A DNA stretch of 64,000 nt from Gemmatimonadales bacterium (lineage in GTDB: Bacteria; Gemmatimonadota; Gemmatimonadetes; Gemmatimonadales; GWC2-71-9), in contig DASUJH010000060.1 in NCBI GenBank assembly GCA_036279355.1, positions 174,812-238,811 on the forward strand. Direction: 5' to 3'. The position numbers were made by a program, and so were the translations under genes. Positions 37,927 through 46,663 of the stretch are shown here, piece by piece. The notes under the pieces were generated by a model. It made no database searches and was not told where the DNA came from. It worked only from the letters and a program-made list of their open reading frames with translations. Position 1 is the stretch's first letter. Every line of letters starts with the position of its first letter.

Positions 37927-39935
37927 TGGCCAGGCCCGCCGCGCGGATCGCCGCGCTCGAGTTCTGCTTCCTGCTGGGCATCGGCGCGGTGATCGCGCGC
38001 GCCGCGCAGTTGCAGATCGTGCAGGGAGCGCGCTGGTCGCGCGAGGCGTCGGCGCAGCGGACCGAGCACGCGGTGCTGCCGGCGCGCCGCGGCACTCTCT
38101 TCGATCGCAACGGCGTGCCGCTCGCCGTCACGCAGGAGTTCTACCACGTCGGCATCGCGCCGAATGAAGTGACCGACCGCCGCGGCACCGTGCGCGCGGT
38201 CGCCGCACAGCTCAAACTGCCCACGGCGTCGGTGGAGCGGGACCTCGGCGGCTCGCGGCACTGGATCTACTACGGGGGCCCGTTCACCGCGAGCCAGGTG
38301 CAACCGCTCCACGACGTTCGCGGCGTGCACCTCGACGGCGAATTCCTGCGATTCTACCCGGCACGCGATCTCGCCCGGCCGGTGATCGGCACGCTCGCGG
38401 CCGAAACCGGCGCCGGCGGGTCCGGCCTCGAGCTGGCGCTCGACTCGCTGCTCACCGGCGTGCCGGGCGAGGCGGTGCTGCTCAAGGATCGCGCGGGGCG
38501 CCGCTACGACTCGCCGTCGCGGCGGGTCCGCGAGCCGCGCGCGGGCGACGACGTGTATCTCACGCTCGATGCGTCACTGCAGGAGATCGCCGAGCGGAGC
38601 CTCGAGTCGGCGCTCGCGAGCCTCAAGGCGGACGGCGGTGACATCGTGTTCCTCGATCCGACGACGGGCGAGGTGCTGGCGATCGCGTCGCGCCAGACCG
38701 CCGGGGGGCCGGGCGCCGGGGAGCGGGCGTCGAGCATCACGGACCCGTTCGAGCCCGGGTCCACGGCCAAGCTGTTCACGGCCGCGGCGCTGCTCACGTA
38801 CCACCGGGTCGATAGCACCGACACGGTGGCCGGCGAGAACGGCGTGTGGCGGATGCCGGTCAATAGCCGCGGGCGCGTGCGCATCATCACCGACGCCCAC
38901 CGCAACCCGGGCCGGCTCACGCTGGCGCAGGCGATCCAGGTATCGAGCAACATCGCGATGAGCAAGTTTGCCCAGCGGCTTTCGCCGGAGGAGCAGTTCG
39001 GCGTGCTGCGTGACTTCGGCTTCGGGAGCCCCACCGGGATCGAGTTCCCCTCCGAGTCGCGCGGCCGGCTGGAGCGGCCGGACGAGTGGCAACCGCTCTA
39101 CACGCGGGCGAGCGTCGCGATGGGCTACGAGTTCGGGGTGACGCCGGTGCAGCTCGCGGCGGCCTATGGCGCGATCGCGAACGACGGCGTGCTGCTCACG
39201 CCCACGCTGGTGCGCGAGGTGCGCGATGCCGACGGCTCGCTGCTGTACCGGCACGACCCCGAGCCGGTGCGGCACGCGGTGCGGCCCGAGGTGGCGGCGC
39301 GGCTCCGGCGCTTCCTCGCCGGCGTCGTCGGCGAGGGCGGGACCGGCGAGCGGGCGCAACTTGCCAACTACGCGCTGCTCGGCAAGACCGGCACGGCGGT
39401 GCGGTTTTCCGGCGGGCGCTACGTGCACGGCGAGTACACCGCGTCGTTCGCGGCGCTTTTTCCGGCGGACCATCCGCAGCTCGTCGTGATCGTGAAGATC
39501 GACAATCCGAAGGGCGCATACTACGGCGGTCAGACCGCGGCGCCGCTCACCAAGAGCATGCTGCAGCAGGCGCTGGCGTCGCGGCGCATCGCGATCGATC
39601 GAAGCCGGCTGGCCGAGGCCGACTCGGCGAGCCCGGCTGGCGCGCAAGCCCGAGCCGCCGGCGCCGCGGATGCCGATGCCGAACCCGCCGCGGCGCCGAG
39701 CGCGCCGGCGGCAGTCGTCGAATGGCCCATCCGCGGGGGGGACTCGGCGCCGCGACCGCTTCCGGTGCCGGACGTGGCGGGGAGCGACGTGCGCGATGCG
39801 GCGCTCGCGCTGCATCGTCGCGGGTTCCGGGTTGATCTGCGCGGCGTGGGCCGGGTGTCGCGCACGTCGCCGGCGGCGGGCCAGCCAATGCTCCCGGGCA
39901 CCACGGTGATCGTCTGGGCGGGAGCGGCGCCGTGA
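37926..39935 (+). CDS. ftsI: Septal peptidoglycan transpeptidase FtsI (PBP3) with C-terminal PASTA domain
   Basis: 669 residues. N-terminal membrane anchor (FCFLLGIGAVIARAAQLQIV), pedestal domain (RRGTLFDRNGVPLAVT), then the penicillin-binding transpeptidase with S279-T-A-K282, S340-S-N342 and K487-T-G489. The last ~75 residues (PVPDVAGSDVRDAALALHRR GFRVDL) form one PASTA domain after an Ala/Pro-rich linker (about 560-600). PASTA is usual in Gram-positive PBP2x/SpoVD, less so in diderm FtsI. GTGA overlap with murE. Confidence 0.95.
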   Translation: MARPAARIAALEFCFLLGIGAVIARAAQLQIVQGARWSREASAQRTEHAVLPARRGTLFDRNGVPLAVTQEFYHVGIAPNEVTDRRGTVRAVAAQLKLPTASVERDLGGSRHWIYYGGPFTASQVQPLHDVRGVHLDGEFLRFYPARDLARPVIGTLAAETGAGGSGLELALDSLLTGVPGEAVLLKDRAGRRYDSPSRRVREPRAGDDVYLTLDASLQEIAERSLESALASLKADGGDIVFLDPTTGEVLAIASRQTAGGPGAGERASSITDPFEPGSTAKLFTAAALLTYHRVDSTDTVAGENGVWRMPVNSRGRVRIITDAHRNPGRLTLAQAIQVSSNIAMSKFAQRLSPEEQFGVLRDFGFGSPTGIEFPSESRGRLERPDEWQPLYTRASVAMGYEFGVTPVQLAAAYGAIANDGVLLTPTLVREVRDADGSLLYRHDPEPVRHAVRPEVAARLRRFLAGVVGEGGTGERAQLANYALLGKTGTAVRFSGGRYVHGEYTASFAALFPADHPQLVVIVKIDNPKGAYYGGQTAAPLTKSMLQQALASRRIAIDRSRLAEADSASPAGAQARAAGAADADAEPAAAPSAPAAVVEWPIRGGDSAPRPLPVPDVAGSDVRDAALALHRRGFRVDLRGVGRVSRTSPAAGQPMLPGTTVIVWAGAAP

Positions 39936-41449
39936 GTCTCGGCTGGAGCGAGCTGCTCGACGTTCTCCGGCGGGACGACCTCTTGATTTCGAGCACCGGC
40001 GCGCCCGGCCCGCTCACGGCACTCACGGACGACAGCCGGACCGCGTCGCCGGGGGCGGCGTATGTGGCCGTGCGCGGCACGCGGACGGATGGCCACCGCT
40101 TCGTCGGAGACGCGCTGCGGCGCGGTGCGACGGCGCTCGTGGTCGAGCTGCCGCCCGATGCGCGCGACGATCGGGCGGCCGGTGCGGCCGGCAACGGACC
40201 GGCGAATACGCCGGCCTGCGCCGTGGTGCGCGACGGCCGCCGAGCCGCGCTCGCGTTGGGCCGTGCCTGGTACCAGGATCCCGCGCGCCGGCTCCGGCTC
40301 GTGGGCGTTACCGGCACCAACGGCAAGACGACCACGGTGTCGCTGGTGCGCCACCTGCTGAATGCGCGCGGCACCGCGGGGAGCATCGGCACCATCGGGG
40401 CGCTCGACGGAGCGGGTGCAAGCGTCGATTCCACCGCGGGCACGCTGACGACCCCGGGGCCCATCGACCTGCAGGCGACGCTCGCCGCGCTGGCGGCGCG
40501 CGGCGTCACCGACGTCGCGATGGAGGCGTCGTCCCACAGCCTCGATCAGGGCCGCCTCGACGGCCTCACGTTTGCCGCCGGCATCTTCACCAACGTCACC
40601 CGCGATCACCTCGACTATCACGGCACGATGGAGGCGTACCTCGCCGCCAAGCTCAAGCTCTCGACCCTGCTCGGCACGACGGGCGCCGAAGTCGTGAACG
40701 CGGACGACGGCGCCTGGGCGGCGATGCGCGTGCGGGAGCCGCGGGTCACGTTTGGCCTTGCGCCCGCGGCCCAGGTGCGCGCGACCGCGCTCGATCTCGA
40801 CGCCTCCGGCAGCCGCTTCACGCTCTCCGGGCGCTTTGGCGACGTCGCCGTGACGCTGCCACTGCTCGGCGACTTCAACGTGGTGAACGCGCTCGGCGCG
40901 GCGGCGTGCGCGCTCACGCTTGGCCTCTCGGCGGCGGAGGTCGCGGGGCGGCTGGGCGCGGCGCCCCAGGTGCCGGGGCGGATGGAGCGGATCAGCGCGC
41001 GCCCCTGCGTCGTGCTTCGCGACTACGCGCACACGCCGGACGCCCTCGAGCGCGCGCTCCGGGCACTCCGGCCGCTCACCCGCGGGCGGCTCATCGTGCT
41101 CTTCGGCTGCGGCGGCGACCGCGACCGCGGCAAGCGGCCGATCATGGGCCGGCTCGCGGCCGAGCTGGCCGATCTTGCGGTGGTGACGTCGGACAACCCG
41201 CGCACCGAGGATCCGGACGCGATCATCGACGAGATCGAGCGCGGGATGGGCGGCGCGCGGCATCTCAGGGCCACCGATCGCTACGCGGCGATAACGGCCG
41301 CGCTCGACGCGGCGCGCGCGGGTGATACGATCCTGCTCGCCGGCAAGGGGCACGAGACGTATCAGGTCGTGGGGACGGATAAGTTGCCGTTCGACGAGCG
41401 GGACATCGTGGCGCGCGCGGTGGGAGAGTCGGACGGCCGTGGCAGGTGA
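39932..41449 (+). CDS. murE: UDP-MurNAc-tripeptide ligase MurE (meso-DAP type)
   Basis: 505-residue Mur ligase adding the third stem-peptide residue. ATP loop TGTNGKT (127-133), MEASSHSLDQGRLDGL, central-domain ends at FTNVTRDHLDYHGTME, and the amino-acid specificity motif D421-N-P-R424 (TSDNPRTEDPDAII), which marks meso-diaminopimelate rather than lysine. GTG start overlapping ftsI. The C-terminus overlaps murF by 11 bases. Confidence 0.96.
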   Translation: MSLGWSELLDVLRRDDLLISSTGAPGPLTALTDDSRTASPGAAYVAVRGTRTDGHRFVGDALRRGATALVVELPPDARDDRAAGAAGNGPANTPACAVVRDGRRAALALGRAWYQDPARRLRLVGVTGTNGKTTTVSLVRHLLNARGTAGSIGTIGALDGAGASVDSTAGTLTTPGPIDLQATLAALAARGVTDVAMEASSHSLDQGRLDGLTFAAGIFTNVTRDHLDYHGTMEAYLAAKLKLSTLLGTTGAEVVNADDGAWAAMRVREPRVTFGLAPAAQVRATALDLDASGSRFTLSGRFGDVAVTLPLLGDFNVVNALGAAACALTLGLSAAEVAGRLGAAPQVPGRMERISARPCVVLRDYAHTPDALERALRALRPLTRGRLIVLFGCGGDRDRGKRPIMGRLAAELADLAVVTSDNPRTEDPDAIIDEIERGMGGARHLRATDRYAAITAALDAARAGDTILLAGKGHETYQVVGTDKLPFDERDIVARAVGESDGRGR

Positions 41450-42854
41450 CGCGACGGCCGCGCCCAACGCGGCGCGCGGCACCACCTGGACCGAGGCCGA
41501 GGTGCGGCGGGCGCTCGCCGCTCCCGTGCCTGCTTCGACGAGCGAGAGCGCGGCAAAGGCCGCTGCCGCCGGCCTAGTCTTCAGCGGCATCTCGACCGAC
41601 ACGCGCCGTCTGGCCCCGGGCGCGCTCTTCGTCGCACTCGCCGGCGAGCGGTTCGACGCGCACGGCTTTCTCGCGGCCGCCGCCTCGGCCGGCGCCATCG
41701 GCGCGGTGGTTCGCCGAGGCACTGCGCCGGTCGCGGGGCTTCGGCTCTTCGCGGTGGACGACACGCTGCGTGCATACGGCGCACTGGCGCACGCGCGCAG
41801 GGCGCGGCTCACCGGCCCGGTCGTCGCCGTCACCGGCAGCAACGGCAAGACGAGCACGAAGGAGATGCTCGCGGCCGTGCTCGCGACCCGCTACCGCACG
41901 TATGCAACGCGGGCCAATCTCAACAATCTCGTCGGCGTGCCAGCCACAATCCTCGAAGGGCCGCCGGACGTCGAGGCGATGGTGGTCGAGGCGGGCGCCA
42001 ATCTGCCGGGTGAGATCGCGCGCTACCGTGACATCATCGATCCCGCCATTACCGTCATCACCAACGCGACGGCCGGGCACCTGGAAGGTTTCGGTTCGCT
42101 CGCCGGCGTGCTGGCCGAGAAGCTCGCGCTCGCGCGCGGCGTGGCGCTCGCCGTGGTGGGGCGGGAGCCGCCCGCGCTCGCAGCGGGCGCGCGCGAGCTT
42201 GCAAGGCGCGTGGTGACGGCGGGACTCGCGGACGCGGACCGGGTTCCGACGAGGGTCGCGATCGATTCGCTCGGCCGCGCGACGGTCGAGGTCGATGGCC
42301 GCCGGTTCACGCTGCCCTACCCGGGCCGCCACCTGGCGGAAAACGCGATGCTCGCGTGGACCGTCGCGCGCGAGCTCGGGCTCGACCTCGACGCGGCCGC
42401 AGGCGCGCTCGGCAGGTTCACAGTGCCTGCCGGCAGGAGCGAGCTTCGTCAGGAGGGCGCCCTCACGATCCTCGACGACTCCTATAACGCGAACCCCGCG
42501 TCGTTCCGTGCGGCCATCGCCACGGCCGCCGATCTTCGCGGGGGGCGCCGGCTCGTGTTCGTCGCGGGGACGATGCGCGAGCTGGGCCCCGACGCCGCGC
42601 GACTCCACGCCGAAGTGGCGCAGGCGCTCGTGGCGCTCGAGCCCGACCTGCTCGGCGCCGTCGGTGAGTTCGTGCCCGCGCTCGCGCCGCACGCCGCACA
42701 GCTCGGCGCGAGGCTGGTGACGGCGCCCGATGCCGAAACGATCGCCCCGCTCGTCGCGGAGCGGCTCCGGGGTGACGAGGTCGTCGTGCTCAAGGCATCC
42801 CGCGGCGTTGCGCTCGAACGTATACTTCCCGCTCTCGTGGCCCGCGCGCACTGA
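41439..42854 (+). CDS. murF: UDP-MurNAc-pentapeptide ligase MurF
   Basis: 471 residues; adds D-Ala-D-Ala to the UDP-MurNAc-tripeptide. TGSNGKTSTKEML (132 onward), ANLNNLVGVPATIL, MVVEAGANLPGEI, TNATAGHLEGFGSL and the family Asp-Ser-Tyr-Asn-Ala-Asn-Pro (LDDSYNANPASFRAAI). GTG 41439 overlaps murE. The N-terminal ~30 residues are an Ala-rich extension. No ddl (D-Ala-D-Ala ligase) gene is in this cluster. Confidence 0.95.
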   Translation: MAGDATAAPNAARGTTWTEAEVRRALAAPVPASTSESAAKAAAAGLVFSGISTDTRRLAPGALFVALAGERFDAHGFLAAAASAGAIGAVVRRGTAPVAGLRLFAVDDTLRAYGALAHARRARLTGPVVAVTGSNGKTSTKEMLAAVLATRYRTYATRANLNNLVGVPATILEGPPDVEAMVVEAGANLPGEIARYRDIIDPAITVITNATAGHLEGFGSLAGVLAEKLALARGVALAVVGREPPALAAGARELARRVVTAGLADADRVPTRVAIDSLGRATVEVDGRRFTLPYPGRHLAENAMLAWTVARELGLDLDAAAGALGRFTVPAGRSELRQEGALTILDDSYNANPASFRAAIATAADLRGGRRLVFVAGTMRELGPDAARLHAEVAQALVALEPDLLGAVGEFVPALAPHAAQLGARLVTAPDAETIAPLVAERLRGDEVVVLKASRGVALERILPALVARAH

Positions 42855-42870
42855 TCTCCGCCGAGGACTG

Positions 42871-43998
42871 ATGTTCTATCATCTGCTCGCGCCGCTGGGC
42901 AAGACCTGGATCATCTTCAATCTCTTCAACTACATCTCGTTCCGGGCCGCAGGTGCGACGGTTACGGCGCTCCTGGTGTCGTTTCTCTGCGGGCCGGCGA
43001 TCATCGACCGGCTGCGGGCCCGGAAGATCGGCCAGGTCGTGCGGGCCGATGGGCCGGCAAGCCATCAGGGCAAGCGGGGCACGCCGACGATGGGCGGGCT
43101 CATCATCCTGCTCGCCACCATCGTGCCCACGCTCCTCTGGGCTCCGCTCACCAACCGCTTCGTCGTGGTCGCGATGCTGTCGACGCTCTGGATGGGGTGC
43201 ATCGGGTTCGTCGACGACTACCTCAAGATCGTGCAGGGCAAGTCGCGGGGACTGGTGGCCAAGTACAAGTTGGTCGGCCAGTGCACCTTCGGGATTCTGC
43301 TCGGCCTCTTTCTGTACTTCGAGCCCGTGGTGCCGACCGACACCATCCCTGCCACGGCGACCACGCTCCCGTTCTTCAAGTATCTGGTCGTCAACTTCGC
43401 GCCCTGGCTGTACGTCGTCTTCGTCACCGTGGTCATCACCGGCACCAGCAACGCCGTCAACCTCACCGACGGACTCGACGGACTCGCCACGGGGCTCGCG
43501 GGGATCGCCGCGTTCGCCTTTGCCGTCTTCGCCTACATCTTCGGGCGGGTGGACGTCACGACGTACCTCAACGTGTTCTATCTGCCGGGCGCGGGCGAGC
43601 TCACGGTCTTCTGTGCGGCGCTCACCGGCGGTGCGATCGGCTTCCTCTGGTTCAACGCGCATCCGGCGCAGGTGTTCATGGGCGACACCGGCAGCCTCGC
43701 CATCGGCGGCGCGCTCGGCACGGTGGCGATCCTGCTCAAGGCGGAGTTCCTGCTGCTCCTGATCGGGGGCGTGTTCGTGGCGGAGGCGTGCTCGGTGCTG
43801 GTGCAGACGGGCACCTACAGGTGGTTCAAGCGCACGCGCGGGCGGGAGTACGCCGACGCGCATCGCGTCTTTCGCATGGCGCCGCTGCACCATCACTTCG
43901 AGAAGCTGGGTTGGGCGGAGACGACGGTGGTGACGCGGTTCTACATCCTCGGGCTCCTTTGCGCGCTGGTCGCCCTCTCCACGCTCAAGGTGCGCTGA
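42871..43998 (+). CDS. mraY: Phospho-MurNAc-pentapeptide translocase MraY
   Basis: 375-residue ten-helix membrane enzyme making lipid I. Signatures: GKRGTPTMGGLIIL (nucleotide region), FVDDYLKI (Asp pair), NLTDGLDGLATG, MGDTGSLAIGGALG and the HHHFE-like motif PLHHHFEKLGW. ATG start preceded by GAGGACTG. The preceding 16 bases hold no gene. Confidence 0.97.
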   Translation: MFYHLLAPLGKTWIIFNLFNYISFRAAGATVTALLVSFLCGPAIIDRLRARKIGQVVRADGPASHQGKRGTPTMGGLIILLATIVPTLLWAPLTNRFVVVAMLSTLWMGCIGFVDDYLKIVQGKSRGLVAKYKLVGQCTFGILLGLFLYFEPVVPTDTIPATATTLPFFKYLVVNFAPWLYVVFVTVVITGTSNAVNLTDGLDGLATGLAGIAAFAFAVFAYIFGRVDVTTYLNVFYLPGAGELTVFCAALTGGAIGFLWFNAHPAQVFMGDTGSLAIGGALGTVAILLKAEFLLLLIGGVFVAEACSVLVQTGTYRWFKRTRGREYADAHRVFRMAPLHHHFEKLGWAETTVVTRFYILGLLCALVALSTLKVR

Positions 43999-43999
43999 C

Positions 44000-45394
44000 A
44001 TGGCGCATGCCGTGCCCGACGCGAGCCTGATTGCGCGCTGGCGGTCGAGCGGGCGGCTCGTATCGGTGGTAGGGCTCGGACGGAGCGGTGTCGCGGCGAC
44101 GTTGCTGCTCCGCGCGCGGGGGCTTCCGGTGTACGCGTCGGACGTGGGGGAAGATGATGGACTCGAGCGGCAGGCCCGGGTGCTGCGCGACGCAGGCGCG
44201 ACGGTCGAGCTGGGCCGCCACAACCTGATCACGATCGCCGAGTCGTGCGCGGTGGTGGTGTCGCCCGGCGTGCCCCCCGATGCGCCGCCGCTCGAGGCCG
44301 CGCGCCGTGTGGGGCTCGAGATCGTGGCGGAAGTGGACCTGGGCTTCGCCGAGCTCCGGGGCACGCGCTGCATCGGGATCACGGGAACCAACGGCAAGAC
44401 GACGACGACGGCACTCATCGCGCATCTGCTCTGCGCCGCCGGGTTCGCGGCCGAGGCAGCGGGGAACATCGGGCGCCCGCTCTCGGACGTGGTGCTCCGC
44501 GCCGAATCGGGGGAGCGGCCCGCACTCGCGTGGCTCGCGCTCGAGTTGTCCTCGTTCCAATTGCACGACGCGCCGCACCTCCGGCCCGCGGTGGGCGTGC
44601 TGACGAATCTGTCGCCCAACCATCTGGACCGATACACGGCGCTGGAGGCGTACTACGCGGACAAGGCGCTGCTCTTTGCGCACGCGGATGCCGGGTCGGT
44701 GTGGGTCACCAACGCGGACGACGCCGCGGTGCGCGCGATGGTGGCAAACGTGCCCGGCACCCACCTGCGCTTCTCGACGCTGGCACGCGCGGACGGCTGG
44801 TACGACCGTGACGGCCGCCGCCTCATGCTCGGCGACGTTCCACTCCTCGCGCGCGATGCGCTCCCGCTCCTTGGCGACCACAACGTCGCCAACGCGCTCG
44901 CCGCCGCGCTCGCGGTGCGGCAGGCGGGCGGCGCAATCGATCGGATTGCGCATGGCCTCACGACCTTTCGCGCCATTCCCCATCGGGTCGAGCCGGTGCG
45001 CGAGGTGGGCGGCGTGCTCTGGATCAACGACTCCAAGTCGACCAACGTGACCGCGACCGAGGTGGCCCTGGCCGCCGTGGACCGGCCGTTCGTCCTTCTG
45101 CTGGGCGGGCGGCACAAGGGCGCGCCATACACGCCGCTCGTGCCGCTGCTCGAGCGGCGGTGCCGGGCCGTGGTGGCCTACGGCGAGGCGGAGCCGCTCG
45201 TCGCGCGGGACCTCGCGGGCGCCGTGCCGCTCGAGCGCGGCGGCCGCGACTTCGGCGCCGTGCTCGCCGCGGCGCGGCGGCTCGCCCGTCCGGGTGACGC
45301 GGTGCTGCTCTCGCCCGCCTGCTCGAGCTACGACATGTTCACCAACTACGAGGAGCGCGGCGACCGGTTCCGCGCCGCCGTGGAGGCGATGTGA
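44000..45394 (+). CDS. murD: UDP-MurNAc-L-alanine:D-glutamate ligase MurD
   Basis: 464 residues: N-terminal Rossmann-like part (LVSVVGLGRSGVAATLLL), ATP loop TGTNGKT (128-134), LELSSFQLHD, LTNLSPNHLDRY and the C-terminal INDSKSTNVTATEVAL with LLLGGRHKGAPY. Second stem-peptide ligase. One base after mraY; its stop is shared with the ftsW ATG (TGATG). Confidence 0.96.
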   Translation: MAHAVPDASLIARWRSSGRLVSVVGLGRSGVAATLLLRARGLPVYASDVGEDDGLERQARVLRDAGATVELGRHNLITIAESCAVVVSPGVPPDAPPLEAARRVGLEIVAEVDLGFAELRGTRCIGITGTNGKTTTTALIAHLLCAAGFAAEAAGNIGRPLSDVVLRAESGERPALAWLALELSSFQLHDAPHLRPAVGVLTNLSPNHLDRYTALEAYYADKALLFAHADAGSVWVTNADDAAVRAMVANVPGTHLRFSTLARADGWYDRDGRRLMLGDVPLLARDALPLLGDHNVANALAAALAVRQAGGAIDRIAHGLTTFRAIPHRVEPVREVGGVLWINDSKSTNVTATEVALAAVDRPFVLLLGGRHKGAPYTPLVPLLERRCRAVVAYGEAEPLVARDLAGAVPLERGGRDFGAVLAAARRLARPGDAVLLSPACSSYDMFTNYEERGDRFRAAVEAM

Positions 45395-46659
45395 TGGGCC
45401 GAGCCGTGCGCCATCCGGGCGAGCTCAGGTGGGAGACGCGGCTCCTCGGCGTGATCACGCTCGTGCTGCTGGTCTTTGGCGTCGCCGCCACCTACGGTGC
45501 GTCGAGCCTCGTCACGCTGCGCGGCGAGACGGTGGGTGCCACCTTCGCGCTCCGGCAGCTCGGAGGTGCGGTGGTGGGTGGCGTGCTGCTCCTCTGGCTC
45601 TCCCGCACCGACTACTGGCGCTGGCGCGACTGGGCGTGGCCGCTGCTCTTCGTCACGATCGTCTTCCTGCTGCTGCCGCTCCTGCCGTTCACCCGCGCCA
45701 TCGCGCCGACGGTGAACGGCGCGCGCCGATGGGTGAACTTCGGCCCCGCCAACTTCCAGCCGTCGGAGCTGGCGCGGCTCGCCGTCGTGATCTGGTGCGC
45801 GATGCTCGCGTCCAAGAAGGGCGCGCAGATTCGCGAGTTCAAACGCGGGGTGCTGCCGTTCATCCTGGTGCTCGGCTTCGTCGCGCTTCTCATCGTGCTC
45901 GAGCCCAACCTCTCCATGGCGACGCTGGTGGCGTTTCTCGGCGGACTCGTGCTTTTCAGCGCGGGTGCCAAGATCGGTCACTTCGTAATCCTCGGCGCCG
46001 TCGGCATGATCGCGGTGTTCCACCAGATCACCGATGCGCAGTACCGGTTCGCCCGACTGCACACGTTCCTCAACCCGGGCGAGGGCGCGCTCGCCGGCGG
46101 ATTCCAGATCCATCAATCGCTCATCGGCATCGGGTCGGGGCAATGGCTCGGCCTGGGCTTCGGCGAAGGGCACCAGAAGCTGGGCTACCTGCCGTACGCA
46201 TACTCGGACTTTCTATTCAGCACGATCGGCGAGGAGTGGGGATTCATCGGCGTGCTCTTCATTGTGCTGCTCTTCGCGCTCTTCGTCTGGCTCGGGCTTC
46301 GCATCGCGCGAACGGCATCGGATCCGTTCGGGCAGTACCTCGCGGTCGGCCTCACCTGTACGATCGGGCTCACGGCGTTCATGCACATGGCCGTCTCGCT
46401 CGGGATGATGCCGACCACGGGACTCACCTTGCCGTTCATGTCGTACGGCCGCTCGAGCGAGGTGATCTCGCTCGCCGGCACCGGGATCCTGATCAACATC
46501 GGCCGGCTCCGAGGAAAGACCGAGCGGCGCACCGGCGAGCGGCGAAGCGAGGCGCGGACGACGGCCGAGCGGCGCCAGGGCGAGCGCCGGGGAAGGGGAG
46601 CAGCCGGCCGGCCGTCGGGTCGCACGGTCACGAGCGCGCACGCCGCGCGGAGCGACTGA
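45394..46659 (+). CDS. ftsW: SEDS peptidoglycan glycosyltransferase FtsW
   Basis: 421-residue polytopic protein that polymerises septal glycan with FtsI. Visible SEDS signatures: NGARRWVNFGPANFQPSELA, FLGGLVLFSAG, QIHQSLIGIGSGQWLGLGFG, FLFSTIGEEWGFIG and the C-terminal TGLTLPFMSYGRSS. A cytoplasmic Arg-rich tail of about 45 residues (ERRTGERRSEARTTAERRQG) follows. ATG 45394 (GTG 45391 also in frame). Confidence 0.95.
   Translation: MGRAVRHPGELRWETRLLGVITLVLLVFGVAATYGASSLVTLRGETVGATFALRQLGGAVVGGVLLLWLSRTDYWRWRDWAWPLLFVTIVFLLLPLLPFTRAIAPTVNGARRWVNFGPANFQPSELARLAVVIWCAMLASKKGAQIREFKRGVLPFILVLGFVALLIVLEPNLSMATLVAFLGGLVLFSAGAKIGHFVILGAVGMIAVFHQITDAQYRFARLHTFLNPGEGALAGGFQIHQSLIGIGSGQWLGLGFGEGHQKLGYLPYAYSDFLFSTIGEEWGFIGVLFIVLLFALFVWLGLRIARTASDPFGQYLAVGLTCTIGLTAFMHMAVSLGMMPTTGLTLPFMSYGRSSEVISLAGTGILINIGRLRGKTERRTGERRSEARTTAERRQGERRGRGAAGRPSGRTVTSAHAARSD
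46649..46652 (+). promoter_or_regulatory. GGAG upstream of the proposed CTG start of murG
   Basis: GGAG lies 11 bases before CTG 46664, inside the end of ftsW. The spacing is longer than ideal, so this is only modest support for the start. Confidence 0.3.
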
Positions 46660-46663
46660 CCGC

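Noticed and set aside
42821..42826. TATACT before mraY as a promoter
   Set aside because: It lies inside the murF coding sequence (ERILPA region) and no -35-like box is at a suitable distance. Cannot be told from coding sequence.
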